A DNA stretch of 64,000 nt from Echria macrotheca (taxonomy: Eukaryota; Ascomycota; Sordariomycetes; Sordariales; Schizotheciaceae). The stretch is taken from positions 248,001 to 312,000 of the forward strand of contig MU839845.1 of assembly GCA_030411725.1 (NCBI GenBank). Reading direction: 5' to 3'. Shown one piece after another: positions 43,757-53,779 of the stretch (its first letter is position 1; the number at the start of each line of letters is the position of its first letter). Under the pieces are notes generated by a model that was not told the DNA's origin, did not search any database, and saw nothing but the letters and a program-made list of their open reading frames with translations. The position numbers were made by a program, and so were the translations under genes.

Positions 43757-43897
43757 ACGGGGATGAGGATGTAAGATGCTGAGATGGGATGATGATGGTT
43801 ATGTTATTGGTTTCTGGATGGGAATGCATATATGTATCTAGTGGATGATGATGATGAGGTTTAAGGGGGGTGGCCTATCCTTATGGAGGCCCGTGCA

Positions 43898-43921
43898 TCA
43901 GGGGTAAACCCTAACCCCTGA
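43898..43921. repeat. 8-bp inverted repeat with telomere-like loop
   Basis: TCAGGGGT (43898-43905) pairs perfectly with ACCCCTGA (43914-43921) around the loop AAACCCTA, about 140 bp after the beta-glucosidase stop codon. The loop and 3' arm read CCCTAACCCC, resembling the fungal telomere word CCCTAA. It may be a 3'-end RNA fold or chance. Confidence 0.5.
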
Positions 43922-44115
43922 ATTCATGATGGCGGTTGAGTCCGCTGGTGATTTCCAACCCTTTGAGCGTCTCTATTATGTGCTTGGCTATTGTCAGAGA
44001 TAAGGTTTTGAACTAGGTACTCCATGTGCTTGGCTGTACTCAGATGTAGATCTAACTGCGGAGAGAGAAGAACCCCCGTAGGTAATGTACCGGAAGACAG
44101 CTGACATGACATCTC

Positions 44116-44210
44116 ATTATTTATTTGTCTAAAACCGTAAGAAGCCGAAGGCTTCCACCCCCTAAGGGTGTAAGCGGACCTTCTAGGTCTACTAGGTGGT
44201 TATAGCGCAT
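44116..44210 (-). mobile_element. Short interspersed element, copy B (shorter)
   Basis: It shares with copy A the A-rich-tail side (plus strand TTATTTATTTGTCT), ACCGTAAGAAGCCGAAGGC, CCACCCCCTAAGGG, TAAGCGG and CTACTAGGTGGTTATAGCGCAT. It then stops: the CTATCTAA…CGCATACGC block of copies A and C is missing. No convincing target-site duplication was found. The copy ends 15 bp from the stop codon of the UPF0045 gene, so that gene's 3' untranslated region probably runs through it. The ACCGTA neighbourhood reads GGTTTTAGAC on the minus strand, versus GGTTCAAGAC in copy C, a C-to-T type change. Confidence 0.65.
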
Positions 44211-44224
44211 TGAAATGATAATTT

Positions 44225-45341
44225 CTAAGAACTGCTTCCGAGGATATCCTCCACGCGCTTAACCTTGTCCTCCGCAGTTTGGGTCTTGTCGGTTCTGTGT
44301 GAGATGTGTGAGATGGAGTTGAGGTTAGGACGGGGATGGCGGAGAGGGGAGAGGGGAGAGGTGAACTGAGCAGGATGAATGGGGGAGGGAGGATGGGAGG
44401 GGGGGATGGATGGGAGAGAGACAGAGAAGAAGAAAAAGAAAATACATACCGGGTCCCGACGCGCATCGAGGTCTGGATGCGGACCACGCCGGAGCTGTGG
44501 ACTAGGCTGTGGGCTTTGCCTATTATGGTGAAGACTTGGTCCCAGGTGCCTTCTTTTTTGGTTTTAGTTTCTTTTTGAGATTTTAATTTTCTTCTTTTTT
44601 GTGAGGATGGATAGGCGCATCTTGGGGGGCGCAGTTTTTTTTTTTTTTTTTTGTTGGGGGGAAGGGAAGGGAAGGGGGGAAGGATGTTTACTTAGGTCGG
44701 CGTAGTGGGATCATGGGATGTAGAGGAGACAGGGGCAGAGATGGCTGTGTTTGAATGGGACGACTGCCTAGACAAAGGGGAGGGAGGTTGTGGGTATGTG
44801 GTAGGTATGTGAGACGGCGGAGGGTTGAGTAAATGAAACATAGACGGGACGTAAAGGGGGACGTTGAAGGAGGATAGATGTAGGGGGGGACAGGAGGAAA
44901 CACATGACATACCGACGGTCGTCCCGGCAGAGTGCATCGTGTGCTTGATCCCACTCGCCCGGAGCAGTTTCTGGACGGCGGCGACCTCGTTGGCTACCGA
45001 AGCGGAGGCTGTTCCGACCTTTTTTTGGCAAGTTCATTTGTTAGCATACCTAGTTTGTTCGATGACTGTAATTCGGGGACGGTGGTGAGCCATATCTTTG
45101 GGGAGAGGTCGATGGTCTCTCTCGGCGTGATAGTGAGTTTTTTGTGAGTCGATGTACTTGCCAGTATACCACTAGGTTTCTAATCTGGCTCGTATTGCAG
45201 ACCCGGGTGTAGATAGATAGTGGGGTGTGTGGTTTGGAAGGAAAAAGGGGTGGAGAGACTAACAGGGACGAGACAGAAATCGACATAGCACCGCTCCGGC
45301 GTCTTGATGTCACTGTAGTTCTCTGGGGAAGAAGAAGCCAT
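44225..45341 (-). CDS. UPF0045 (Ecm15/YBL001C-like) thiamine-binding-fold protein
   Basis: Four exons, 45341-45264, 45018-44913, 44549-44450 and 44294-44225, join in frame to 117 aa. The introns (245, 363 and 155 nt) are longer than most in this window and hold runs of T or G/A. The protein starts MASSSPENYSDIKTPERCYV, then DFCLVPVGTASASVANEVAA, VQKLLRASGIKHTMHSAGTT, VGTWDQVFTIIGKAHSLVHS, SGVVRIQTSMRVGTR and ends VKRVEDILGSSS. This is the ferredoxin-like DUF77/UPF0045 fold of yeast Ecm15 and the MTH1187 group, reported to form tetramers and, in some members, to bind thiamine. The cellular role is unknown. Confidence 0.88.
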
Positions 45342-45986
45342 GGTCGAGTAGGTATTGACAGTAAAAAAATGTTGGTTGATTGGGGATAGTATTGAGGCAG
45401 CGAGCGAGGCGAGGGGATATATATATCTTGTTATTCACTGTTAGCTGTGTAAATGTCGTGTTCTTGTTGCCCGGGATTCCGGGATGAGTGAGATGCGGAT
45501 GCGGAGAGGGGGGAGCAAGTGGAGGTGCTGTGGCCAAGTGCCGAGTGCGGAGGTAACGCTGGCTGCCGGTACAGATATTCCCGCCCTTACATATAATATT
45601 GTCATTGTCGTATGAGTTCATGGGTATGATGAAATAAATCAACCACAACATGTACGCCCGTTTCCGATACTTGGCATTCATGGGGGAAAAAATTAGGATT
45701 CTACAAAGTGTAGGCAGAATATCGCTACAGCTATTGGCACTCAGAGCTCGCGCTCAGTCCACGGGCTTTATCCCTGGATGGCTGGCTACCTCTACGTACC
45801 AACAAATCACTGAGTTATCGAGCTCCGACCCCCACCCAACCAAATAAACAGCCTCCCAGTCCATCTTGTTCTATCCAGTCCAGTCTCCATCCCGTACCGT
45901 CTTGGTAACCAGTGTCCTATCCCAGGACAAAACCCCAGTTCCAAACACCCTCCGACCCGAATCCACAAACCCAAGTGCAGTTCTTC
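45342..45986. other. Intergenic UPF0045 / low-complexity protein
   Basis: Nothing recognised. A TATATATATC word lies near 45417-45426, upstream of the UPF0045 start. Confidence 0.5.
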
Positions 45987-47285
45987 TCACTTAACCAAAG
46001 CCCCGGGAGCCGTCCTCGACAACCCCCTCCAACCCTCCCTAGCCCCGCCGCCGCCCTTCTCCTCCTTCTTCGCCCCCGGAGCCTTCCACGCCATAAAGAA
46101 CTTGCGAAGATCCGACGGCCCCTCCTCCGCCTTCTCCTGATTCTCCTGATCATCACTCATCGAGCCCCCGTCCTCCTCTTGAATGCTGTCGTAATACATT
46201 CTCAGACCAAGCGCATCCTCCATAGCAGACCTCGGTACAGGTGATAGCTGTACAGTCTCCTCACTATTACTGCTGCTCATCTTCATCTCAGGAGAAGAGA
46301 TGATATCAAGCAGCATATCACTACTGATATCGCCACCGCCGCCGTCGCCGCCATTGCCTCTGCTGGAACTACTACCCGAAGCCACCCTTCCACACCCGCA
46401 ATGACAAAACGTATCAACCGGGCTGACCCTGAACCATTTAAACTCGTTTTTGTCGTCATCATCATCCTCAAGAAGCTTTGGAGGAGAAGGCGGGAAATAA
46501 GGCCTGCGATCGATTTCCTTGCCTTTTCTGGATCTCTTCTTGTCAACATCTTTTTTGCCGGGTTTTGCCACCTTGGGAAGGAGATTCGAGTGGGAGGGGA
46601 TGATGCGCGAGAAGAAGTCGGATGATGATGATGATGGGAGGTCGCCAAAGCTTGTTGTTGGCATGAAGACGATGGGAGGAATGGGCTTGGGCTTGGGCCA
46701 CGGAACGGGCCGCCAGTCGTTGTTTGGTCGCTTCTTTTTTGGGCGTGGTGGTGTTGGTGGTGCTGCTCGGAGGGGGGTGAAGCCGTTCCCGCTGGTCAGA
46801 CGATAATCGGGAGAGTTGGACATTTTGTGCTTGCGTGGCTGGCTGGTTGGTTGAGATGGGGCTAGAGTTGTGGATGATATTGATGCCGTTGGCGGTGGTG
46901 ATGATGGGGATGTGGATGATGATAATACCTCTTCTTCCGCCTCTGCCGCGGGTAATAAGCTAAATGTTAGGAGGTTGGCGGCTGATGGTGTTGCTACGGC
47001 TGTGATCGTGGACGAGGCTGTTGTTGCTGCAGCGGTCAAGGAGGACGACGGCGTTCCGGAGAAGAGGAGTGGTGTGGTGGAATGTCGGGTTGGGGCCGCT
47101 TTGGTGGTTGAGCGTGGAGACGACGAAGAATATGAGCGGAGGATACGTCTCCATTGATCGCGGATGCCCGTCCTGAGATCTCTCCTGGGTGTTTCGGCCA
47201 TCTTATATACGTGTTGTTTGGCCTGTACTTCAGCTCGTTCTGACCCCGGTTTTGTTGGGGTGATGCTCGCAGGTGGGTAGGCCAA
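45987..47285 (-). CDS. Low-complexity hypothetical protein
   Basis: An uninterrupted frame of 432 aa. A second candidate start, MAETPRRDLRTGIRDQWRRI at 47201, just follows a TATATAAG word and may be the true start, giving about 404 aa. The composition is Ser/Pro/Lys/Asp-rich with homopolymer-like tracts (SSSSSDFF, DDDDDKNEF, GGDGGGGD), and one small cysteine cluster stands out: FCHCGCGR. No domain or membrane segment is recognised. A frame this long on one strand and the ordered, motif-like end (SDLRKFFMAWKAPGAK) favour a real, rapidly evolving gene, but opposite-strand frames of about 100 aa exist and no homologue comes to mind. Confidence 0.5.
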   Translation of the reverse strand: MAYPPASITPTKPGSERAEVQAKQHVYKMAETPRRDLRTGIRDQWRRILRSYSSSSPRSTTKAAPTRHSTTPLLFSGTPSSSLTAAATTASSTITAVATPSAANLLTFSLLPAAEAEEEVLSSSTSPSSPPPTASISSTTLAPSQPTSQPRKHKMSNSPDYRLTSGNGFTPLRAAPPTPPRPKKKRPNNDWRPVPWPKPKPIPPIVFMPTTSFGDLPSSSSSDFFSRIIPSHSNLLPKVAKPGKKDVDKKRSRKGKEIDRRPYFPPSPPKLLEDDDDDKNEFKWFRVSPVDTFCHCGCGRVASGSSSSRGNGGDGGGGDISSDMLLDIISSPEMKMSSSNSEETVQLSPVPRSAMEDALGLRMYYDSIQEEDGGSMSDDQENQEKAEEGPSDLRKFFMAWKAPGAKKEEKGGGGAREGWRGLSRTAPGALVK

Positions 47286-48909
47286 GTATAAAACAAAAAG
47301 TGGTGCAAAGTAGGATCCGTTGCCGTACTTGCATCTTTGGGGGCTCCAGAGTTTGGCTTGACGTTGGTTCCTAAGATGGTGGCTCTAGCCGCGTACTAGG
47401 TGCAGTCCGCGACGCTGAACCTCGCAGTCGGCAGGTCTAAGTCGAGGCGAGAATGGGGACCAGGAGAAACCAGTGCCTAAAGGGGGGATGGTCTGTTACT
47501 ATATTTTCTAGTACTCAGCCTTAGAACCGGAAAGACTGTAGAAAACTGGGACAGGACAGCACGGAACCTTTGACACCAACTGCTATCTTTCCCTTATAGT
47601 GTCCGGTATCGTTATACTCGCATGCACTCTATCTACCATCGCCTTGCTAAAGTCTGAAACGATGCAGAACGAGATATATATATTGTTATTACCTGAGTCC
47701 CCGAAGCCGAGTCCAGTCCAAGACGCCAAACCGCTGGCACGTGAAATCTAAAACCAGAATAGACAATGCGGTCCTAGGATAGATCCTGTAGTTGGGACTG
47801 TATTGTTTACGTCCGTAGCCCGACATATATGTACATGAGACGCGCAGGTCTGAAGACGCGGACCATACGAAAGCAACGAAATCAAGCACTCAAGCAGCAA
47901 CTGTTGGGCTGAGTCTTTTACACACTGTCCCGCTTCCGTTCCCTCCTAAGATCACAGACCAACAAATTATTTATTCGTCTTGAACCGTAAGAAGTCGAAG
48001 GCTGCCACCCCTCAAGGGGGTAAGCGGTTCCTCTACTAGGTGGTGATAGCACTCAAGTGCCTGCTATCTAATCCTCACTACGCATACGCATGCAGACCAA
48101 AATAAGAAGCAAGCGTGAGTAGCATTCATAACATGCAGATATACAAAGTCCCTGGGAACGTGTTATCTGCATCCATGCAGACGCCCCTATCTAGAATCTG
48201 AAATTATCCCCCGGCGTCCAAGCTGCATATAGTTTCCTGAGTATCAGTCTCGTCCCGGTAGATATTCTAGTATCTAGGGGAAAAGATGATACCTACCATG
48301 TGTCCTCTCCGTGCTCAAAATCCACGCGTCGTCGTCACTTACGACATCTAATGATGCCACTCCGAGCCGCTACGTAGACCCGTATGCAACTAAATGTCTC
48401 AAACCTGCGCAAAGTGAATAAACACACAGGGTTTCTCTCCCTCTGGCCATTTTTGTCTAGTCAGCTTGATCGGAGGGTGTCCCATCCAAGGTATCGAGTT
48501 GGGTGCCATCTCGTTCTCTCAAGATTTCTCTCCTTCCTTGCCAACTGCGAGCGTGATAGACTTATAGGCTATCTTCACTAGCGTGACAGAGGCTTTCTCC
48601 TGCCAGGGCTAAAAGCCATCCCCATTTATTAATCAGACTGTTAATCGAGGTGGCTCAAATCCTACCAGGTGGCTTTTGGTGAGAGAAACCCGGTCACAGC
48701 CCACAACGGCGAGCTCGCCTTGGTTGGATATTCCTCTGCAGACTTCCCTGGTCACGCTCCCAAGTATACAGTTGGAGCCCCGACAAGACAAAGTCACCTC
48801 TACATCTTTGTGAAAACAATCCCAGAAAAAAACAACAGATTGAACCAGCCGTATAATATCAAAATCGACATGCTATTACCCATATAAAACCGCCCTCTCT
48901 AAATACACA
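47286..48909. other. Intergenic with interspersed element copy C
   Basis: A 1.6-kb AT-richer stretch. Apart from copy C it shows only short interrupted frames. Confidence 0.5.
47955..48100 (-). mobile_element. Short interspersed element, copy C, with imperfect target-site duplication
   Basis: The insert (about 47966-48092) has the same blocks in the same order as copy A over its full length, including the distal CTATCTAAT…ACGCATACGCA part. It is flanked by CAGACCAA at 47955-47962 and 48093-48100, extendable with one mismatch or gap to CAGACCAACAAAT / CAGACCAAAAT. On the minus strand the unit ends GGTTCAAGACGAATAAATAA. The word GTTCAAGAC fits the polymerase III B-box pattern GWTCRANNC, but its position near the 3' end is unusual for a SINE. 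This copy appears the best preserved of the three. Confidence 0.72.
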
Positions 48910-50652
48910 TCACTGCCCCGGCCCCCCCTTCCCCTTAGCCCACTCCCTCAACACATTCTTCTTAATCTTCCCCGTACTCGTCTTAGGCAGCTCCGCCACG
49001 ACCTCGACCTCCCGCGGCACCATAAACTTGCTAATAGCGCTCTGATGCTTCGCCCACTCGATCAGGTCCCCGCCTGCCAACCTACACCCCTCCTTGACCG
49101 TCACATACGCCTTCGGCCGCTCCCCCCAGTGGCTGTCCGGCACCGCCACGACGCCGGCCTCCAGCACGTCCGGGTGCTCGACCAACATCCCCTCGAGCGC
49201 CACCGACGAGATGTTCTCGCCACCCGAGATAATAATATCCTTGGCGCGGTCCTGGATCTGCACGGCCCCGTCGGCGTGCACGACCGCCAGGTCGCCCGAG
49301 TGCAGCACGCCGCCGGCGAACAGCTTGCGCGTCGCCTCGGCGTCCTTGTAGTACCCTTTCGCACAAATATTGCCCACGAACACGATCTCGCCGATATCGC
49401 GCGCGTCGCGGGCCACGTCCACCAGCACATCCTCCCCAAGGTCCGGCTTGATCACGCGGACCGGCAGCGACGTCAGAAACCCGTGGCCCTGCCGCGCCAT
49501 CAGCGCAAACTTGTCGTGCGCCGGCAGCTGGTCCCACTCCGGCAGCACGTAGCCCCTCGTGATCGGCCCGTACGTCTCCGTCAGCCCGTACACGTGCACC
49601 GGATGCAGGTTGAGCGCCGTCATCTGCTCAAACAGGTGCGCGGTAGGCGGCGACGCAGCAACAGTAACCCGCACCGGGCTCGGCAGGGGCGCCGCCTCCT
49701 TCGCCGCGCACAGCAGCGTGTTGACCGTCGGCGCCGCGTTGAAGTGCGTGACGCCCTCCTCGCGGAGCAGCTTCCAGATCAGCGGGTAGTCCACCTTGCG
49801 TAGACAGACGTGCGTGCCCCGGACGGCGCACACGGCCCAGGGAAACGTCCAGCCCACGGCGTGGAACATGGGCAGCGTCCAGAGGTACTTGCACCGGCCG
49901 CTCGCCACGTTCAGTCCGCTCTCGACGATATTCGCCAGCGTAGCGAGATAACTCCCGCGGTGCGTGTACACCACGCCCTTTGGTCGTGACGTCGTCCCCG
50001 ACGTGAACGGGATGGCAATCATGTCGTCTTCGTTCTCGACCGTCATCGACTGCAGCCCCGCCCAGCCCTTCCCGCCCGTCTCGCGGTCATACACCAGCCC
50101 CTCGAGGATGGCGTCGTCAAACGGCCCGCACAGCGCGCCCTCGTTCGCGTCCGTGTCGACGTCCACGAGCACCTTTGTCTGCGGGTGACTCTGTCGGTAT
50201 GCGTCCAAGAGCGAAACAAACTCGGCATCCGCGATGATGGCGTCTACCTCGGCAAAGTCAAAGATGTACGAGATGTCATCCGGCTTGAGCCGGTAGTTCA
50301 CGGGGACCATGACCCCGCCCGCGGCGACGATGCCATAGATGCTCTCGAGGAAGGCGGGCGTATTGGGCGCCAGTATGCCTACCCTCTTGTGGGCGTTCTT
50401 GCGCAGGTAGTAGGCCAGCCCGCGCGCGCGGTCGGCGAGCTCCATGTAGGACCGCCGGAGCACGGCGCCGTTGGTGGTGACGTGGTAGACGGCCTCGGCC
50501 TGGGGCTCGATGGCGGCGGCGCGCTCGAGGAAGAATGTCGGCGAGAGCTGGTGCATGTGTGGCGGGACGGGGGCCCCGTCCTTGGTCCCGCCGAAGGGGA
50601 GGAGGTGGCCTAGGACATTGCGGAGGCGGGACGACGCTGGGGGGTTGGACAT
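48910..50652 (-). CDS. AMP-dependent acyl-CoA synthetase/ligase (ANL family)
   Basis: A single 580-aa exon. The adenylation signature is IPFTSGTTSRPKGVVYTHRG (P-loop-like A3), followed by PMFHAVGWTF, GLTETYGP (A5), HSGDLAVV (A7), QDRAKDIIISGGENISS (A8) and the catalytic Lys in PKTSTGKIKK (A10). This order defines acyl-adenylate-forming enzymes. Similarity in style is to medium- or short-chain fatty acyl-CoA and 4-coumarate-type ligases. No peroxisomal SKL end is seen (GKGGPGQ), and no signal peptide. The substrate cannot be told from sequence. No pathway partner is adjacent. Confidence 0.92.
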   Translation of the reverse strand: MSNPPASSRLRNVLGHLLPFGGTKDGAPVPPHMHQLSPTFFLERAAAIEPQAEAVYHVTTNGAVLRRSYMELADRARGLAYYLRKNAHKRVGILAPNTPAFLESIYGIVAAGGVMVPVNYRLKPDDISYIFDFAEVDAIIADAEFVSLLDAYRQSHPQTKVLVDVDTDANEGALCGPFDDAILEGLVYDRETGGKGWAGLQSMTVENEDDMIAIPFTSGTTSRPKGVVYTHRGSYLATLANIVESGLNVASGRCKYLWTLPMFHAVGWTFPWAVCAVRGTHVCLRKVDYPLIWKLLREEGVTHFNAAPTVNTLLCAAKEAAPLPSPVRVTVAASPPTAHLFEQMTALNLHPVHVYGLTETYGPITRGYVLPEWDQLPAHDKFALMARQGHGFLTSLPVRVIKPDLGEDVLVDVARDARDIGEIVFVGNICAKGYYKDAEATRKLFAGGVLHSGDLAVVHADGAVQIQDRAKDIIISGGENISSVALEGMLVEHPDVLEAGVVAVPDSHWGERPKAYVTVKEGCRLAGGDLIEWAKHQSAISKFMVPREVEVVAELPKTSTGKIKKNVLREWAKGKGGPGQ

Positions 50653-51626
50653 TTTTGTCTCTTTTTTTTAGCGGTCCTCAAGACTCAATTGCTAGCTGCT
50701 GGATGCTGGCTGCTGGCTGCTGGCTGAACCCGTTGTCGATGTTGGTGAGATAAACTTGGTGTATAAAGGACAGCCGACGTCAGCCGCGCACACACAGACA
50801 CACACACACCCTGGCTGGAACTGCTTGTTTCTTCAACGGGAGCGACGGAGGTTGCCGATGTTCTAATAACAAATGGGACTTGAAGAAGCGCAGCAGTTCA
50901 GTTGATATTCAGCCCAGGGATGCAGGCGTGTGTGACAGAAGGTGCCGGTGAACAAAGGAGAAGGAGAAGGAGAGACAGACCCGAGTGGTAAAGAAAAAGA
51001 GAGAAAAAAAAAAAGCTCCAGCCGTCCGAAACTAAACCACTCCCCTCTCTCTCCATTCCCTCGGTCCCCCGAGGTCGAAAGACAAGCCGGGGTTGGTTGG
51101 TCAAACCCCGGGTTGGCAGGCAGGGGTTGTTCGGCTGCGGGGGATAGTTACCGGGGCTGGCTGTCATCGCTACATCCCGATCACGACTCGGGTTCGGCTC
51201 AACTGGGGTTCACACTCTGACACTCTGTGTCACCATCGACAAAATCTCCGCAGTGGTGACCGGTTTCGGATCTTACATTAACTTTTATTTTTCTTAAATC
51301 TGCCTCATGATGAGCATCAGTAGACGAACCAAGACCAAGGCGTAAGTCGGCTCAGTTTCCCCAGAACCAAGCCAGCCAAGCCGGTCGACCGGGTTTTCTT
51401 CTCCCGCTCCCCACAAACCACCCGCTCGACTCAAGCTTCACAACCCCATTACCCCTCAAGCCCCTCACCATCACGTCACGCAGACAAGACACACACCCAT
51501 TGACAATTGTTAAAAGAGTAGAATGTGAAAATATTATAACGACGGGATCCTCGCCGGCATGAACAATAGAATATAATAGGCCACATGTCGACCGATCCAA
51601 CGCCTACCCAATGCATGCGTGCACGC
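50653..51626. other. Intergenic acyl-CoA synthetase / NIPA-like
   Basis: It carries a (GCTGCTG)n-type run near 50692-50725 and an ACACACACAGACACACACACA run near 50790-50810, both just upstream of the synthetase start. No gene is seen. Confidence 0.5.
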
Positions 51627-53779
51627 TCACAACGTCTCGGTGCTCTCGCTCCCCCCTCCCCCGAGCAGCCCTTCGCTTTCTGCATCATCAGGATTCGTCT
51701 TCCTCTTCCCCCTTTTGACACCAAATAACTCTCCCAGGGTATGACTTAAACTCCGAGCTCGCCCCCTGACCCCCTTCTTCCCCTCGCTCACCGACGGAAC
51801 CTCGCTCGCCACCTCGTCTTCAAATAATGGCCGCTCCGGCCGCTCAACCGCGCTCGAGCCCTCGCCTTCGTCGTCGCTTATCTCGTCCTGCGGCACAAAC
51901 AAGCTGTTCCTCAGCCCTGGTCGACTCCGCCTCGATCCTATCCGGCGCGTCGTCGGGCTGTCGATATGCGCCAGGAGCTTGTCTGCCACCATGGCGTTGA
52001 CCGTTGACGAGAACGGTGACGGCGAGATCATGGGCGCCCCAAAATGGTCAAACTGATGAGAGTGTGGACGTGATGTCGAGAGCGACACTCGTGGCGTGAC
52101 AGGCTCCACATCGTTGGTCGCAATAACGGAAATTTGTGGCTGAGTCGGCGAGTCGGTCGATGCCTCGGTATCGGAAACCGCGTTGGAAACAACCGACGGA
52201 ACAGTATCCGTGGATATCGTATGTCGACCCGCTCCAGGATGTGCTTCCCTTCCAATGCCGGCTGGCTCTTCAATATCCACCAACGGTGATTTCGAGATGG
52301 GCGATCCGGCTGGTCCTCGTAATGTTGGAAATCCCGTCCCGGCTATCGCTGCAAGTGGCCGATTGACATTCTTGAAACTAACACGCGATGCCCTCGAGGA
52401 CCGCCGTGAGCCGGTAGCCGCGCTCCCTCGCCTTGCCCCCTGCGGCATCTGCGCATCGGCTGGCCCCTGCTCAGACAGCCCGATCGTCTCCTCGATACCC
52501 TCCACATCGGATAATGTCTCCTCCTCTTCATCATGTGGCGGCCGGCCGCTCGTAATGAGAAAGACGCCAAAAAATGTTAGGAAGCAGCCACCCACAAACT
52601 TGACCGCCTGCTCGCTCGTTGTTCGCTCGAAATCGCGGTACAGAACAGCGCTGCCAATGATGACGCAAAGCGTAAATGACACAAATTGGATCGGAATGAC
52701 TTGGGTCGAGTCGAATCGCGCGAGCGCCTTGTTGAGATATCGGACCTGCATAACGGCAGTCGAAAGTAGGACGAAGAGTAGCAGGTAAGTAACGGGCGTC
52801 GCAAAGGCCCCGAAAAGGGTAGACGAGAGCATCGACGATACACCCTTGGTAGATAGGGCGGTGTAACCACCTGCGCGTGTTAGCAGCGACCATGCGTAGA
52901 CAGAAATGACCTACCAAATAGCCCAACCAGACCAAGGTCGATGAGAATGGTCCGGTTGCCGTATCTCGGGCTGAGCCACATGAGGACCGCAATCAACGAG
53001 CACGTCACACCCATGTAGATCTTGAATTCCATCGTCGTGATCGCATCCCACACCTCGTGCGGACCCAGCTTGGTCTCCTCTTGCTTGGCGCTCAGGACAA
53101 CCGTCACGGCACCACCGATGGCAATAATGACGCCCCAAAAGTCTCGTGGTCGGAACACCTCCTTGAAGAAGATGGGCGCAATGACGCAGTTGGATACCAA
53201 GGCGACCACGCCGAGAGGACTGACAATGGATGCCGGCGCAAACCCGTATGCCAAAAAGTTGCCCATCTCGCCCACCGTGATCAGCACCTGTCCGAGCCAC
53301 CAGTACGGATCTTTAAGGTATGTCGACGTGACCTTTAGACCATCCTCGCTCGAACCCTCGGTCCAGGTAGACTCCTCCGACCCAAACGACCTGGTAAGCG
53401 GTTGCGTCTCGGAATCGTGCGCGCTGTCGCTCCTCCGCCTCACCGTCCCGTTTGCGCCATTCGACGGTCCGGCAGTGCCGTAGCTCCCCGCCTCTTCCTG
53501 ACTGCGCGCCGCATTCTTAAGTGCCTGTCTCGCGCGATCCCTAATCTGCGCCTTCTGCCGGTGTAGCCGGATGTGCGCATATCGCTGGACGTTGAGGGCG
53601 AGCGCGATCAGGACGTTGCCGCAGATGGCCGTGACGATGCCGATGAGCGACGACCAGTTCTGTATGTCGTGGTCGGAGTCGCCGTCGTGGTCGTTGACAG
53701 GCCACAGGCCGAGCGACCAATACTGAAGTGGCGGCGCCGCGAGGGCCAGGGGCATCTGCCCGACGCCGGGTATATACAT
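51627..53779 (-). CDS. NIPA-like (DUF803) magnesium transporter-type membrane protein
   Basis: Exons 53779-52915 and 52870-51627 around a 44-nt intron join in frame to 702 aa. Helices in order are NWSSLIGIVTAICGNVLIAL, YWWLGQVLITVGEMGNFLAY, GFAPASIVSPLGVVALVSNC, FWGVIIAIGGAVTVVLSA, IYMGVTCSLIAVLMWLS, ATPVTYLLLFVLLSTAVMQV, QVIPIQFVSFTLCVIIGSAV and FVGGCFLTFFGVFLITSG. WWLGQVLITVGEMGNFLAYG and FAPASIVSPLG are the NIPA signature. Between helices 1 and 2 there is a charged loop (about residues 70-155), and the C-terminal 300 residues are a cytosolic Ser/Asp/Glu-rich tail. Animal NIPA proteins transport Mg2+; fungal members are largely uncharacterised. The exact start (53779 or a Met a few codons on) is not settled. 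Confidence 0.88.

Larger units (their letters stand above)
43757..44224. other. Convergent intergenic bgl / UPF0045
   Basis: This holds both 3' untranslated regions, a hairpin at 43898-43921 and interspersed element copy B. Confidence 0.5.
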
